DNA of 64,000 bases from an uncultured Agathobacter sp. (GTDB taxonomy: Bacteria > Bacillota > Clostridia > Lachnospirales > Lachnospiraceae): contig CAJUND010000014.1 of the NCBI GenBank assembly GCA_910587655.1, positions 1-64,000 on the forward strand. The letters are read 5' to 3'. The position numbers and the translations under genes are program-made. Below, in pieces: positions 25,263-33,621 of the stretch. Under the pieces are notes generated by a model. The model was not told where the DNA came from. It worked only from the letters and a program-made list of their open reading frames with translations, and searched no databases. The first letter of the stretch is position 1. The number at the start of each line of letters is the position of its first letter.

Positions 25263-26330
25263 TCAAATACAGAACGCTGCATAAAGCGGCACGGTCTTTT
25301 TCCCATCCCCGAAACCAAAATTTTTCGCGGAAAGCTTAATTGCATATGCCGGCTGATAAGTTTGCATATAAACCCTTAAGCTCTCTGCCCTGGTATTGTC
25401 GGCAGACTTAACCTCGACCGGAATCAGCTGTCCGTCACGCTGAATGACAAAATCTATTTCGGCACCGCGCTCTGATTCCCAGTAGAACGTCTGATAACCG
25501 TTTATGGTAAGCTGCACATTGACATAATTTTCCGCCATGCCGCCCTTAAAATCGTTTAGTTCCTCAACCATATAAAGAACGTCATTTGCCACTAAATTTT
25601 TCTTTGCACAAAGCAGCCCCAAATCAGAAACATAGATTTTAAATGCATTGATATCATTTAAATAACTTGCAAGTATGGTATCCTGTGTATGGCGGACAAG
25701 GATATTGTCCTTTGTCTGGACATACTGCATGACGCATTCCGGCATACCGCCTGTCACCAGATACTGGCGGTAAAGCTGCATCGCCATATCATGTAAAGCG
25801 GATGGCAGCGGCGTGTCAGTCAAAAAGCACTGCTTAATCTGCTCCACCAGTCCTTCCTCACCAAGCGCCAGCAGAAACTCCTCCATATCCATGGGATACA
25901 AAGTTTTGATATCGACCTTCCCAACCGGAAAAGAAAATTCCGCCCTGTTGACTGCAACGGCGAGCAGGCTTCCCGCCACGATAATATGATAATCCGGCGC
26001 ATTCTCACAAAAATATTTAAGCGATGTCAGCGCCCGCTCACAAAGCTGCACCTCGTCAAAAACAATCAGCGTTTTTTCCCTGACAATCGTCTGCCCTGCA
26101 ATATGGGACAGCACGGGTATCAGGTAATCAGGGCTTAAATCTTCCTCAAAGGTTGCATTCAGCTTTGGATTTGTCTCAAAATTGAAATATGCCACATTCT
26201 CATAATGGGTGCGTCCAAATTCCAGAACGGAATATGTCTTTCCCACCTGCCTTGCTCCCTGCAGAATCAGGGGTTTGCGGTATTCGTTTTCCTTCCATTC
26301 TTTCAGGTATCTTACAATTTTCCTATACAT
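25263..26330 (-). CDS. AAA-type ATPase with DUF4143, internally shortened
   Basis: A 355-residue protein. Walker A is QGARQVGKTYSVLEF at about residue 23, Walker B LIVFDEVQ near 90, and sensor VAGSLL follows. The C-terminal PD-(D/E)XK-like domain has ESERGAEIDFVIQRDGQLIPVEVK. Relatives are usually about 430 residues. Here ILASYLND runs straight into INAFKIYVSDLGLL, skipping the roughly 70-80 residue winged-helix linker I expect between them, while the frame stays open. GATAT at both expected edges could have mediated the deletion. Whether it still works is unclear. Confidence 0.8.
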   Translation of the reverse strand: MYRKIVRYLKEWKENEYRKPLILQGARQVGKTYSVLEFGRTHYENVAYFNFETNPKLNATFEEDLSPDYLIPVLSHIAGQTIVREKTLIVFDEVQLCERALTSLKYFCENAPDYHIIVAGSLLAVAVNRAEFSFPVGKVDIKTLYPMDMEEFLLALGEEGLVEQIKQCFLTDTPLPSALHDMAMQLYRQYLVTGGMPECVMQYVQTKDNILVRHTQDTILASYLNDINAFKIYVSDLGLLCAKKNLVANDVLYMVEELNDFKGGMAENYVNVQLTINGYQTFYWESERGAEIDFVIQRDGQLIPVEVKSADNTRAESLRVYMQTYQPAYAIKLSAKNFGFGDGKKTVPLYAAFCI

Positions 26331-26573
26331 AAATACGCTCCTTACCGGGTGTAAGTATAGTATAATTCATATTCGTGTACAAAATAACATAAAAATATAT
26401 AAAATTAACACTAAATTACATGAATAAAATCCTAAAACCAACAAAAAACTACATGTATAAAAAAATTACAAACATCATCCATTTTATGGCGGAAAAAGAT
26501 AAAATGATTGGTAAACAAAACTGGCACAGATTTTTATCTGCGCCATCTGTAAAAACTATAAAATAAACTGTTT

Positions 26574-26810
26574 TTAAATCTCATCTTTATACCGAAGTTC
26601 TTTGAGTTTAAATATTGTTGGCAGGGTAAACGCCTCCTTCTTTTTCGTATCTCATGTGATACTCTGCCTGTTATTCCTGCAAAAATCAACCAAATCACGC
26701 ATCTCATTATCATCAAACCCTTCCCTGTTTATTACATGCATCTTATTCAGGTTAATGGTTGCATTTTTAAAGAAATACACGGAACATACTTCATACAACT
26801 CTCCATTCAA
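26574..26810 (-). pseudogene. small ORF interrupted by an in-frame TGA
   Basis: Directly after the DUF4026 stop, TTG (26808-26810) opens 52 codons (LNGELYEVCSVYFFKNATIN...), reaches TGA (26652-26654), then continues in the same frame for 25 more codons (DTKKKEAFTLPTIFKLKELR...) to TAA at 26574. The composition is protein-like on both sides of the stop, so it looks like a decayed small gene cotranscribed with DUF4026. I do not recognise the product. The remaining gap to 26330 is AT-rich and holds only one imperfect hairpin (about 26522-26545). Confidence 0.5.
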
Positions 26811-26811
26811 T

Positions 26812-28086
26812 TCATGTCATCTGGTACGCATCATCCGGCGTATACCGCTCCTCCTTCGTCATCACCAGCCAGTCGGTCAGGTCAGACTCCGGGTAGGTGC
26901 GCACATCCCCCTGGTGCAGTCCGCTGACATAATATGGCTCCTGTGTCAGCTCTGCGGTAAGCTGCCCGTCCTTTGCCTCTTTTAACTCAAACCAGATATG
27001 TTCTTTACTGTTTTCATTTTCTTTATATTCATCATCCACTTCCAGCCCGATTTTGGTAAGGATAACGGTGTCGGGTCTGCCAAGCATTTCCTTCATATAC
27101 GGCAGACGTTCCAGCGCAAGCGCTTTCATCCGCGCCGTTTCCTTGTTGGTAATCATATAAAGCGGATTATCCTTCAGCACTTTGTCAAATACCTTTACCG
27201 CGGAATACTTCTGGTTTTCCAGATTTTCCGGAGTGGTATAGCAGAAAATGCAGCAGGTATTTCCATTATGCCCCTGTTTTCTGTCACGTCTGCCGCCTAA
27301 AAGCCTTGCCCCATAGCCGTCCACCGCTTCCTCCCAGTCTACAAGTGTTACAAACAGCGGAATATCATCCGTTACCCTTGCAAGGTAAAGCGGCTCTTTT
27401 AACTCCGGTGCGCCATCCTCAAGAATCCGGTTTGCCAGATTCTCCACGATGTTATACTGCGCCTGGTAGGTATCCTTTGTGGAATCCAGTATTTCCAGTT
27501 CCGGAAGGTGGCAGCGGTTCAGGCCGTGCGTATGTAACCAGACATTTCCCAGACGGGAGGAAACAGCCTGCACAATGTAAATATAACGCGGCGCAGGCGA
27601 TACGCCGGATTCTGCAGCCATGCGCACCCACTTGCCGGATAACACCTTTTCTGCACTGCAGTCCAGTACTGCAATGGCATCCGGCAGGACGGAGGCAATG
27701 ATTTTAAGCTGCGCATGGTAAGACGCCTGGGCATCCTCCGTAAACTCCATCTCAACCATCAGTCCCAGCTCGGCATTTGCCACACGCTGCATATCCACAT
27801 CGCGGAAAAAATGCTGCAGGCGGTACATGGACGGAATCTCAACCGGATACGGGGAAAGCTCTGCCGTATACTCGCAGTCCTCAATCTTCACACGAATTTT
27901 TAATTTGCCGGATGAAGAATCATCATTCTCCAGGCGCTCTTCAAGCAAATCCAGCATTCTGCTGCTTTTCAGGTCAAAAACCAGTTTACGGAAATTGACA
28001 ACTTCGTCCCTTGTCTCCGGAACTGCTAACATATAGGAGGTTTCATCAACGTTTGTTTCTCTTTTTGCTTTTTGAAATAATCTCAT
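26812..28086 (-). CDS. DUF4026 protein with C-terminal DUF2314-like domain
   Basis: A 424-residue soluble protein with no signal. The N-terminal two thirds (ETSYMLAVPETRDEVVNFRKLVF, IASVLPDAIAVLDCSAEKVLSGKWVRMAA, NVWLHTHGLNRCHLPELEIL) fit DUF4026. The C-terminal 100 residues (HIWFELKEAKDGQLTAELTQ, DVRTYPESDLTDWLV) resemble DUF2314. Both families are of unknown function and often occur in Firmicutes stress or immunity-like contexts. The stop is followed after one base by the remnant ORF at 26574-26810. Confidence 0.8.
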   Translation of the reverse strand: MRLFQKAKRETNVDETSYMLAVPETRDEVVNFRKLVFDLKSSRMLDLLEERLENDDSSSGKLKIRVKIEDCEYTAELSPYPVEIPSMYRLQHFFRDVDMQRVANAELGLMVEMEFTEDAQASYHAQLKIIASVLPDAIAVLDCSAEKVLSGKWVRMAAESGVSPAPRYIYIVQAVSSRLGNVWLHTHGLNRCHLPELEILDSTKDTYQAQYNIVENLANRILEDGAPELKEPLYLARVTDDIPLFVTLVDWEEAVDGYGARLLGGRRDRKQGHNGNTCCIFCYTTPENLENQKYSAVKVFDKVLKDNPLYMITNKETARMKALALERLPYMKEMLGRPDTVILTKIGLEVDDEYKENENSKEHIWFELKEAKDGQLTAELTQEPYYVSGLHQGDVRTYPESDLTDWLVMTKEERYTPDDAYQMT

Positions 28087-28182
28087 GGTAAATTCCTATT
28101 CTCTTTTTGTAAAATATATTCTCTGTCTACTACAATACTGTATTTCTGTTATTCTGACAAGGTGTAAAATGCTGGCTGGTAA

Positions 28183-28219
28183 AAAAACACCTGAACCTTG
28201 TGCAGATTCAGGTGTTTTT
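28183..28219 (-). terminator. terminator of the lipoprotein gene
   Basis: A perfect 13-bp stem (28183-28195 with 28207-28219) enclosing 11 nt, with A/T runs on both sides. It lies 15 nt after the stop of the gene at 28234 and could act in both directions. Confidence 0.85.
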
Positions 28220-28233
28220 ATTTCATTATTTCA

Positions 28234-29265
28234 TTATTTGATTTTAAATTTAATTGTCGTTTTGTTTCCCGCCTTATCAGTCAGCACCAGTTTGTGCGTT
28301 CCTTTTTTCTTTATTACTTTTCCGCTCTTTACTGTTTTTCCATCCAGTTTTGCTGATTTGATTCCGCTTGTTTTATCGGAAAAAGTAATCTTCTTGCTGG
28401 ATTTATAGGTTTTGCCATTTTTGATGTTTGACGTCGGTTTTGTTTTATCAATGGTAAATTTCAGGGTCTGCTTTGTACCGCCAAACAGCTCCGCAAAAAC
28501 CGTGTACCTGCCATCCTCGCTGCATACAGTTACATTATACGGATGCTTATCATCAGAAAACGGAGAAGCTTTTCCATTGATTTTTAAACTCATGGAACGG
28601 ATAACTCCGTCTGCTGTATCAATCTTTACTGTCTGTTTCTTTTTGTAGTACTTTCCTTCTGATGCACCGGAAATGGTAAGGTTTGTTCCTTTTAACAGGT
28701 TTTCGTCCGCTACGGCATAGACAATGTCCGGATCCTCCATCCCCGCTGAGTTTAATGCGTCAGCAGTTAATGTATTTCCCTCAAAAGATACATTTGATTT
28801 TGCAACTGTAAACGGCAGTTCCATCTGCAGATTCATAAATGAAATCTGCTTCATTAAATTCTCCATTTCGCTCATATTAATGTCGCTGCCAATATCTGCA
28901 TCATTAATATCATAAGCATAACTGCTGGTGTAGATAACCAGACAGTTCTCGTCTATTCTGCCCAGCTGCTGTTCAAACTCTTCCTTTGTCAGCGTCTGGT
29001 CCGTTTTCTGTACATAGTAGGTGGTTCCGTCCTTTTCCTCCTTTTCCATGCCGCTCTGAAGTACATACTCTTCAAAAACCTCATCACTGTCTATTTCCAG
29101 CAATTCTTTCATCTCCTCCTTCGTGGAATACAGGGTTGTGCTGATTTTTGACGTCAGATTTTTGTCAATCGTGTACTTTGTGTCCATTCCGCATCCGCCA
29201 AACAGACTTCCTGCCAGCATCAGAACCGACAGGACTGCTGCAGCTTTCTTTTTCATATTTTTCAT
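28234..29265 (-). CDS. secreted lipoprotein with C-terminal Ig-like domains
   Basis: A 343-residue protein. The lipoprotein signal LSVLMLAGSLFGGC ends at a lipidated Cys near residue 25. The mature part has an alpha/beta domain (residues 30-200) and a C-terminal beta-rich, Lys/Thr-rich portion (KPTSNIKNGKTYKSSKKITF, KGTHKLVLTDKAGNKTTI) like Ig-type adhesion modules. The ligand is unknown. AAGGAGG lies 6 nt before the ATG. It follows the CPBP gene on the same strand (98-nt gap) and may belong to the same regulated group. Confidence 0.75.
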   Translation of the reverse strand: MKNMKKKAAAVLSVLMLAGSLFGGCGMDTKYTIDKNLTSKISTTLYSTKEEMKELLEIDSDEVFEEYVLQSGMEKEEKDGTTYYVQKTDQTLTKEEFEQQLGRIDENCLVIYTSSYAYDINDADIGSDINMSEMENLMKQISFMNLQMELPFTVAKSNVSFEGNTLTADALNSAGMEDPDIVYAVADENLLKGTNLTISGASEGKYYKKKQTVKIDTADGVIRSMSLKINGKASPFSDDKHPYNVTVCSEDGRYTVFAELFGGTKQTLKFTIDKTKPTSNIKNGKTYKSSKKITFSDKTSGIKSAKLDGKTVKSGKVIKKKGTHKLVLTDKAGNKTTIKFKIK

Positions 29266-29363
29266 GTTTCCTCCTTCTGGCTTTCGCCCTTCTGTTTTAT
29301 CTGTTTATATCATATATATACACCAGTATCCAGCCTTTGTCAAGCTGTGAACCGGATATTTAG

Positions 29364-30338
29364 TTACATTCTCTCTATCACCTGCAGACCTAAAATACTG
29401 CTTGCAATAATAAAAATAAGAAACCACAGGGAAGTAAATGCATATTTGTAACACGCACGCTTTTCCATTGCATTCTTTATTCCGCTCCTCACATGATTTC
29501 GTTCTTTTAACAGAACAATCACAGCAAATACAAAAAACACCAGCATAATCCCATATACAATTATTAACTGAACGGAATCAGAAAAACCGCTTACGGCTTT
29601 ACACAGCACTTCAGAAAATAAACAGTTATTTAAAACATGGAACAGAACCGACCATTTAATGGAATAATTCATCGCCACATACCCCAGAACAAGACCTGCT
29701 GCAATTCCAAACAGAGACTGCACCAGATTCTGGTGCATCAGTCCAAACAGAACAGCCGATATTACAATGGCAAACGATTTCCCGTACTTTTGCAGGCTCC
29801 TCATCACAAATCCACGGTAAATCAGTTCTTCTGCAACCGGCCCGGCAAAACTGCAGTAGAGAAACATGGATACCGTCAGGCTTCCTCCCATTGCTATGTC
29901 CTCTCCGGATTCCGCCGTATATCCAAACAGATTTAATCCATATTCCACCGCACTGCCAAACAGTGAAAAGGGTAACTGAATCCCCATAAACACAGTAAAG
30001 CATTTGAAAAATGAATGGATATCCATTCTCCGGTTCTCACCAAAAACCTGCCCGTCCGGAATTTTTTTTCTGGTAATCAGCCAGACAAGAAAGACTCCCA
30101 GTATACTAAACAGCAGGTATTCCATACCGCTTTTCATCATATGATCCCAAAAACCAGGATCATCCAGCACCTTCTCTGCATCAGCAATTCCTGCATTCAC
30201 TACCGCGATAACAGAACGCAGAATCATGCTCATTAACATAATTATAAACAAAAGAAGGGTATTTAAAATGACGGCAAGGGAAATTCTGTTCACGTCAGAT
30301 TTTAACCGTTTTTTCACTGCCCTGTCATGCAAATCCAA
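29364..30338 (-). CDS. CPBP-family intramembrane metalloprotease
   Basis: A polytopic membrane protein with the Abi/CPBP glutamic-protease motifs: VAEELIYRGFVMRSL near residue 190, VLFGLMHQ, and FHVLNNC. Such proteins process peptides or confer bacteriocin immunity. The open frame extends up to ATG 30395, but no ribosome binding site is there; GGAGGGGAGG lies just before TTG 30338 (LDLHDRAVKK), which I take as the start (324 residues). A LytTR-like tandem repeat sits upstream at 30406-30447, so the two-component system next to it probably activates this gene. Confidence 0.8.
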   Translation of the reverse strand: MDLHDRAVKKRLKSDVNRISLAVILNTLLLFIIMLMSMILRSVIAVVNAGIADAEKVLDDPGFWDHMMKSGMEYLLFSILGVFLVWLITRKKIPDGQVFGENRRMDIHSFFKCFTVFMGIQLPFSLFGSAVEYGLNLFGYTAESGEDIAMGGSLTVSMFLYCSFAGPVAEELIYRGFVMRSLQKYGKSFAIVISAVLFGLMHQNLVQSLFGIAAGLVLGYVAMNYSIKWSVLFHVLNNCLFSEVLCKAVSGFSDSVQLIIVYGIMLVFFVFAVIVLLKERNHVRSGIKNAMEKRACYKYAFTSLWFLIFIIASSILGLQVIERM

Positions 30339-30374
30339 TGATAACACCTCCCCTCCGGTAACAGCCCTGCAGTT

Positions 30375-30380
30375 ATCATA
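30375..30380 (-). promoter_or_regulatory. possible -10 box of the CPBP gene (TATGAT)
   Basis: TATGAT on the minus strand. The hexamer 17 bases upstream (ACCTTT, 30398-30403) is a poor -35, as expected for an activator-dependent promoter. The 21-bp repeats lie directly upstream of it. Confidence 0.45.
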
Positions 30381-30405
30381 CATGCCAGTCCACAATCAAA
30401 GGTGG

Positions 30406-30447
30406 TTTTTGTTGCGAAAGGATTCTATTTTGTTGTAAACGGATTCT
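30406..30447 (-). repeat. two tandem 21-bp repeats, candidate LytTR binding site
   Basis: Copies 30427-30447 and 30406-30426 match at 17 of 21 positions (consensus AGAATCC..TT..CAACAAAA on the minus strand). The first copy codes for the last residues of the kinase (NPFTTK) and the second would read NPFATK beyond the stop. A 21-bp period puts equivalent bases on one face of the helix two turns apart, the known geometry of LytTR/AgrA sites. Confidence 0.65.
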
Positions 30448-31750
30448 GGAGCATTACCTGCAGGACAAACCGCTTTTCCCCTTCCTGTTCTTCAACAAAT
30501 GCCTCTGTATCCCCACCGTATTTTTTTGCCACAGAGCTGATATTAAGAAGACCGAATCCATGATTTACATTATCCTTTTTACTGGTTCTTCCCGTCCTGG
30601 TTCCGGTACCTTCATCTGCCGATACCGGATTTTCAAAAAGAATGGATATATAGCTCCCCTGAACCTGCATCCTGATCCGAATCCAGCGGTCTTTTGGTAA
30701 ATGATTCTTTACCGCTTCCAGTGCATTATCCATCGCATTGGCAAAAACCGTACATAAATCAACCTGTTCAATTCTGCAGTCCTGCGGCAGGACGCCCTCT
30801 GACTCAATGGATATCCGGTTTAGCACGGCAATCTGGTTTTTTTCATTTATAATAGCATCAACCAGTGAATTTCCGGTCTGTATTTCAGTATGCAGCCTTT
30901 CCACCGCAATACCAATGGAATGCAGGTATTGTTTAGCCCCGTCATAATCACCTGCATTTAATAAATGTTCCAGGGCATGCAGATGGTTTCGCATGTCATG
31001 CCGTATTTTCCTTGTTTCAGACTGTGTATTCCGGTACGCCTGAAAATGTGAAATTTCTGCATCAAGATAGCGTTTATTTAAATCCGCAACTGCACTGTAA
31101 TATGATTCTTTATTCCCCCTCAGGATAAAAGCAATTAATACAATGGTTAATGCTTCGGCTGCAATTGCCATCAGAAAAAGGATTACATCTGCATTATGCA
31201 CGATGTCTGTTATCACTGCCTGGATAACCAGCGCACAGCAAAACTGGAAAACAGAAATAAAATTGAGCAGAAACCGTTCTGTCAGACTGTAAACCCGGTA
31301 CTGCTTCTCCATGCGAAATCTCTTCCTCCAGTTTCGTCCAAAAATCCAGAACAGAATAACAAATATATCTGTAAGCAGGCTTTCTGTCGTTTCATACCCG
31401 CTTTCCAGTTCCGGCGTAAAATCCGGCAGCAGACAGAGCGTTGCATGAAACATATTTACCAGCCCTGCACAAAGCCCCATCACCGGTATTACAAGAAAAA
31501 ATCCCCTGATTCTGCGCCCTGTACTGCAGATGGCAAAATAAGCGCCTGCCATAAGCAGAAATATACATGCATATGTATCCGTCTCACAAAAACCTGCAAT
31601 AATACAGAGTACCATAATTCCAGTCCCGTATAAAATCCGTTCTGCCTTTTTGTTCCCCAAATTCGGAAGAAGAAATATGTATCTGGCAACCATCACAAAT
31701 TCCGCCATCAGGCAGACTGCACTGACTGCATTCCATAAAAATTCTACCAT
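30425..31750 (-). CDS. AgrC-like sensor histidine kinase (GHKL type)
   Basis: A 441-residue membrane kinase. About six or seven spans fill residues 1-210. A dimerisation helix follows with RKIRHDMRNHLHALEH (phospho-acceptor His), then the N-box FANAMDNALEA and the G-box HGFGLLNI. This is the HPK10 class used in peptide quorum sensing, but no AgrB/AgrD or other peptide gene is adjacent. The response regulator gene ends 24 nt upstream. Confidence 0.9.
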   Translation of the reverse strand: MVEFLWNAVSAVCLMAEFVMVARYIFLLPNLGNKKAERILYGTGIMVLCIIAGFCETDTYACIFLLMAGAYFAICSTGRRIRGFFLVIPVMGLCAGLVNMFHATLCLLPDFTPELESGYETTESLLTDIFVILFWIFGRNWRKRFRMEKQYRVYSLTERFLLNFISVFQFCCALVIQAVITDIVHNADVILFLMAIAAEALTIVLIAFILRGNKESYYSAVADLNKRYLDAEISHFQAYRNTQSETRKIRHDMRNHLHALEHLLNAGDYDGAKQYLHSIGIAVERLHTEIQTGNSLVDAIINEKNQIAVLNRISIESEGVLPQDCRIEQVDLCTVFANAMDNALEAVKNHLPKDRWIRIRMQVQGSYISILFENPVSADEGTGTRTGRTSKKDNVNHGFGLLNISSVAKKYGGDTEAFVEEQEGEKRFVLQVMLQNPFTTK

Positions 31751-31774
31751 TTTATAACCCTTTCCCGGCTGAAC

Positions 31775-32473
31775 CTAATGCTTATTTCGAAAGAACTGCA
31801 TGATCGTTTTCTGAAACGCTTCCCGTCTTGTCTTTGAAACCGGAATTCTGTCATTTCCTCTCATGGTAACTGCCTTTCCATCAAAAGATACTGCATGATT
31901 CAAATTGATAATATAGCTTCTGTGTACCTGAAACCAGAAAGGGGACCCCAGCTCTTTTAACTGTTCCTTTAACGTTTTCCGCACCAGATAACTCCTGCTT
32001 TCTGTCACAGTCATCACATATACATTTTCACTTTTTAAATACAGAATGTCATTTTCGGGAATGTAATAATCCACACCATCCACCGAAACCATAATCCGTT
32101 CTTTCCCAAAAACCTGCTTTTGTACCTCCTTTAGTGTTTCCTGCAGCTTCTGGGGCGAAACCGGCTTCACCAGAAACCGGAATGCATTCACTTCATATCC
32201 CTGCAGCGCCAGCTCCCTGTGACTTGTAAGCAGAATAATCGGTATACTGGTATTTTCTTTCCTGATATGTCCGGCTGTCTTTAGACCGTCTATTCCGCCC
32301 ATTTCTATATCCAGAATAATCACATGAATTTCCGTTTTCTGATACGCTTCAAGCAGTTCTTCGCCGGAATGATATTCTAAAATCAAAACATCCATATCCC
32401 GGAAAAACTTCTCCAGTTCTTCTTTTAACTCCTTAAGAAAAATGTCATTATCATCGCATATCGCTATTTTCAT
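31775..32473 (-). CDS. LytTR-type response regulator
   Basis: A 232-residue regulator. The receiver domain has the acidic pair CDDND at residues 6-10, the phospho-acceptor ILDIEMGG near residue 56, and LLTS and KP. The LytTR DNA-binding domain follows (ILYLKSENVYVMTVTESRSYLVR, WFQVHRSYIINLNH, PVSKTRREAF). ATG 32473 has GGGAG 7 nt upstream; the frame extends to 32527 only by reading the terminator. It sits 21 nt after the etfA terminator, so its promoter is not obvious. Confidence 0.92.
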   Translation of the reverse strand: MKIAICDDNDIFLKELKEELEKFFRDMDVLILEYHSGEELLEAYQKTEIHVIILDIEMGGIDGLKTAGHIRKENTSIPIILLTSHRELALQGYEVNAFRFLVKPVSPQKLQETLKEVQKQVFGKERIMVSVDGVDYYIPENDILYLKSENVYVMTVTESRSYLVRKTLKEQLKELGSPFWFQVHRSYIINLNHAVSFDGKAVTMRGNDRIPVSKTRREAFQKTIMQFFRNKH

Positions 32474-32488
32474 TGCAGTCTCCCAAAC

Positions 32489-32520
32489 AAAAACCCCCCG
32501 CCAGAAAAACTGTCGGGGGG
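32489..32520 (-). terminator. etfA operon terminator
   Basis: On the minus strand CCCCCCG (32514-32520) pairs with CGGGGGG (32494-32500), an inner CAG/CTG extends the stem, and TTTTTG follows. It ends the butyryl-CoA operon and lies just before the response-regulator start. Confidence 0.9.
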
Positions 32521-32536
32521 ATTTCATGCCCTGTAA

Positions 32537-33583
32537 TTATTTACCCATTTCAGCCTTTAATGCTGCTGTAAGCTGCGGAACAATCTTATTCAGATCTCCC
32601 ACCAGACCATAATCAGCCACATCAAAGATTGGAGCGTCCTCATCCTTGTTGATTGCAACAATGAGGTCTGACTCTTCCATACCAGCCACATGCTGGATAG
32701 CGCCGGAAATACCGACTGCAAAGTAAATCTGCGGACGGACTGTCTTTCCGGTCTGTCCTACCTGGTATGCCTGCTCCAGCCATCCGTTTTCTACAACGGC
32801 ACGGGAACATGATACCATTCCGCCGAGAACCTCTGCAAGCTCTTCCAGCTGCTGAAAATTCTCCTTGCTTCCAACACCGCGTCCGCCGGATACTAAAATC
32901 TTGGCGTCCATGATGTTCTTTACGCTTCCGACTGCCTTTACGACATTCATGATTTCCACGTAACGGTTGTTCTCTTCCAGCGCCGGATTAAACTCAATCA
33001 CTTCTGCCTTTCTGCCTTCCTCCTTCGGAAGTTTCTGCATAACGCCAGGACGGACAGTTGCCATCTGCGGACGGTTATCCGGACATGCAATGGTAGCGAT
33101 AGTGTTACCGCCGAATGCCGGACGGGTCATCAGAAGCTGGTTGTGCTTCTGTTCATTTTCCTTGCCCGGTACCGGATTCAGAGGGAAATCACCAATCTCA
33201 AGCTTTGTACAGTCTGCGGTCAGTCCTGTTGCAACCCTTGCGGATACTGTAGGTCCAAGGTCACGTCCGATTGCTGTTGCACCAACCAGCATGATATCCG
33301 GCTTGTACTCATTAATTACTGCGGAAAGCGCCTGTGCATAAGGCTCTGTGCGGTATGTTTCCAGTACCGGATTATCCACAACGATTACCTTGTCTGCACC
33401 GTATGCGCCCAGCTCGTCTGCCAGTCCTTTTACATCTTTTCCAAGCAGTACTGCTGTTACATCAGTTCCCAGGTCGTTTGCCAATTCTTTTGCTTTTCCG
33501 ATTAACTCAAATGCAATTGAGCTAAGCTTGTTGTCTACCTGCTGTGCGTAGATATATACGCCCTTATATTCTTCTAAACCCAT
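32537..33583 (-). CDS. etfA: electron transfer flavoprotein, alpha subunit
   Basis: A 348-residue FAD-binding subunit. Residues 1-190 are the N-terminal ETF domain, with MLVGATAIGRDLGPTVSARVATGLTADCT. The FAD domain has ILVSGGRGVGSKENFQQL, SRAVVENGWLEQAYQVGQTGKTVRPQ and YFAVGISGAIQHVAGM, with VAINKDEDAPIFDVADYG near the end. With EtfB and butyryl-CoA dehydrogenase it makes the complex that reduces crotonyl-CoA with NADH and bifurcates electrons to ferredoxin. There is no extra ferredoxin domain. It is the last gene of the operon. Confidence 0.95.
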   Translation of the reverse strand: MGLEEYKGVYIYAQQVDNKLSSIAFELIGKAKELANDLGTDVTAVLLGKDVKGLADELGAYGADKVIVVDNPVLETYRTEPYAQALSAVINEYKPDIMLVGATAIGRDLGPTVSARVATGLTADCTKLEIGDFPLNPVPGKENEQKHNQLLMTRPAFGGNTIATIACPDNRPQMATVRPGVMQKLPKEEGRKAEVIEFNPALEENNRYVEIMNVVKAVGSVKNIMDAKILVSGGRGVGSKENFQQLEELAEVLGGMVSCSRAVVENGWLEQAYQVGQTGKTVRPQIYFAVGISGAIQHVAGMEESDLIVAINKDEDAPIFDVADYGLVGDLNKIVPQLTAALKAEMGK

Positions 33584-33621
33584 TTTAGTTCCTCCATTTA
33601 TGGATTAAGCATATGCTTATT

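Noticed and set aside
26602..26985. 127-residue plus-strand ORF over the DUF4026 3' end
   Set aside because: Overlaps a conserved gene and a remnant on the other strand, with no ribosome binding site or family pattern.
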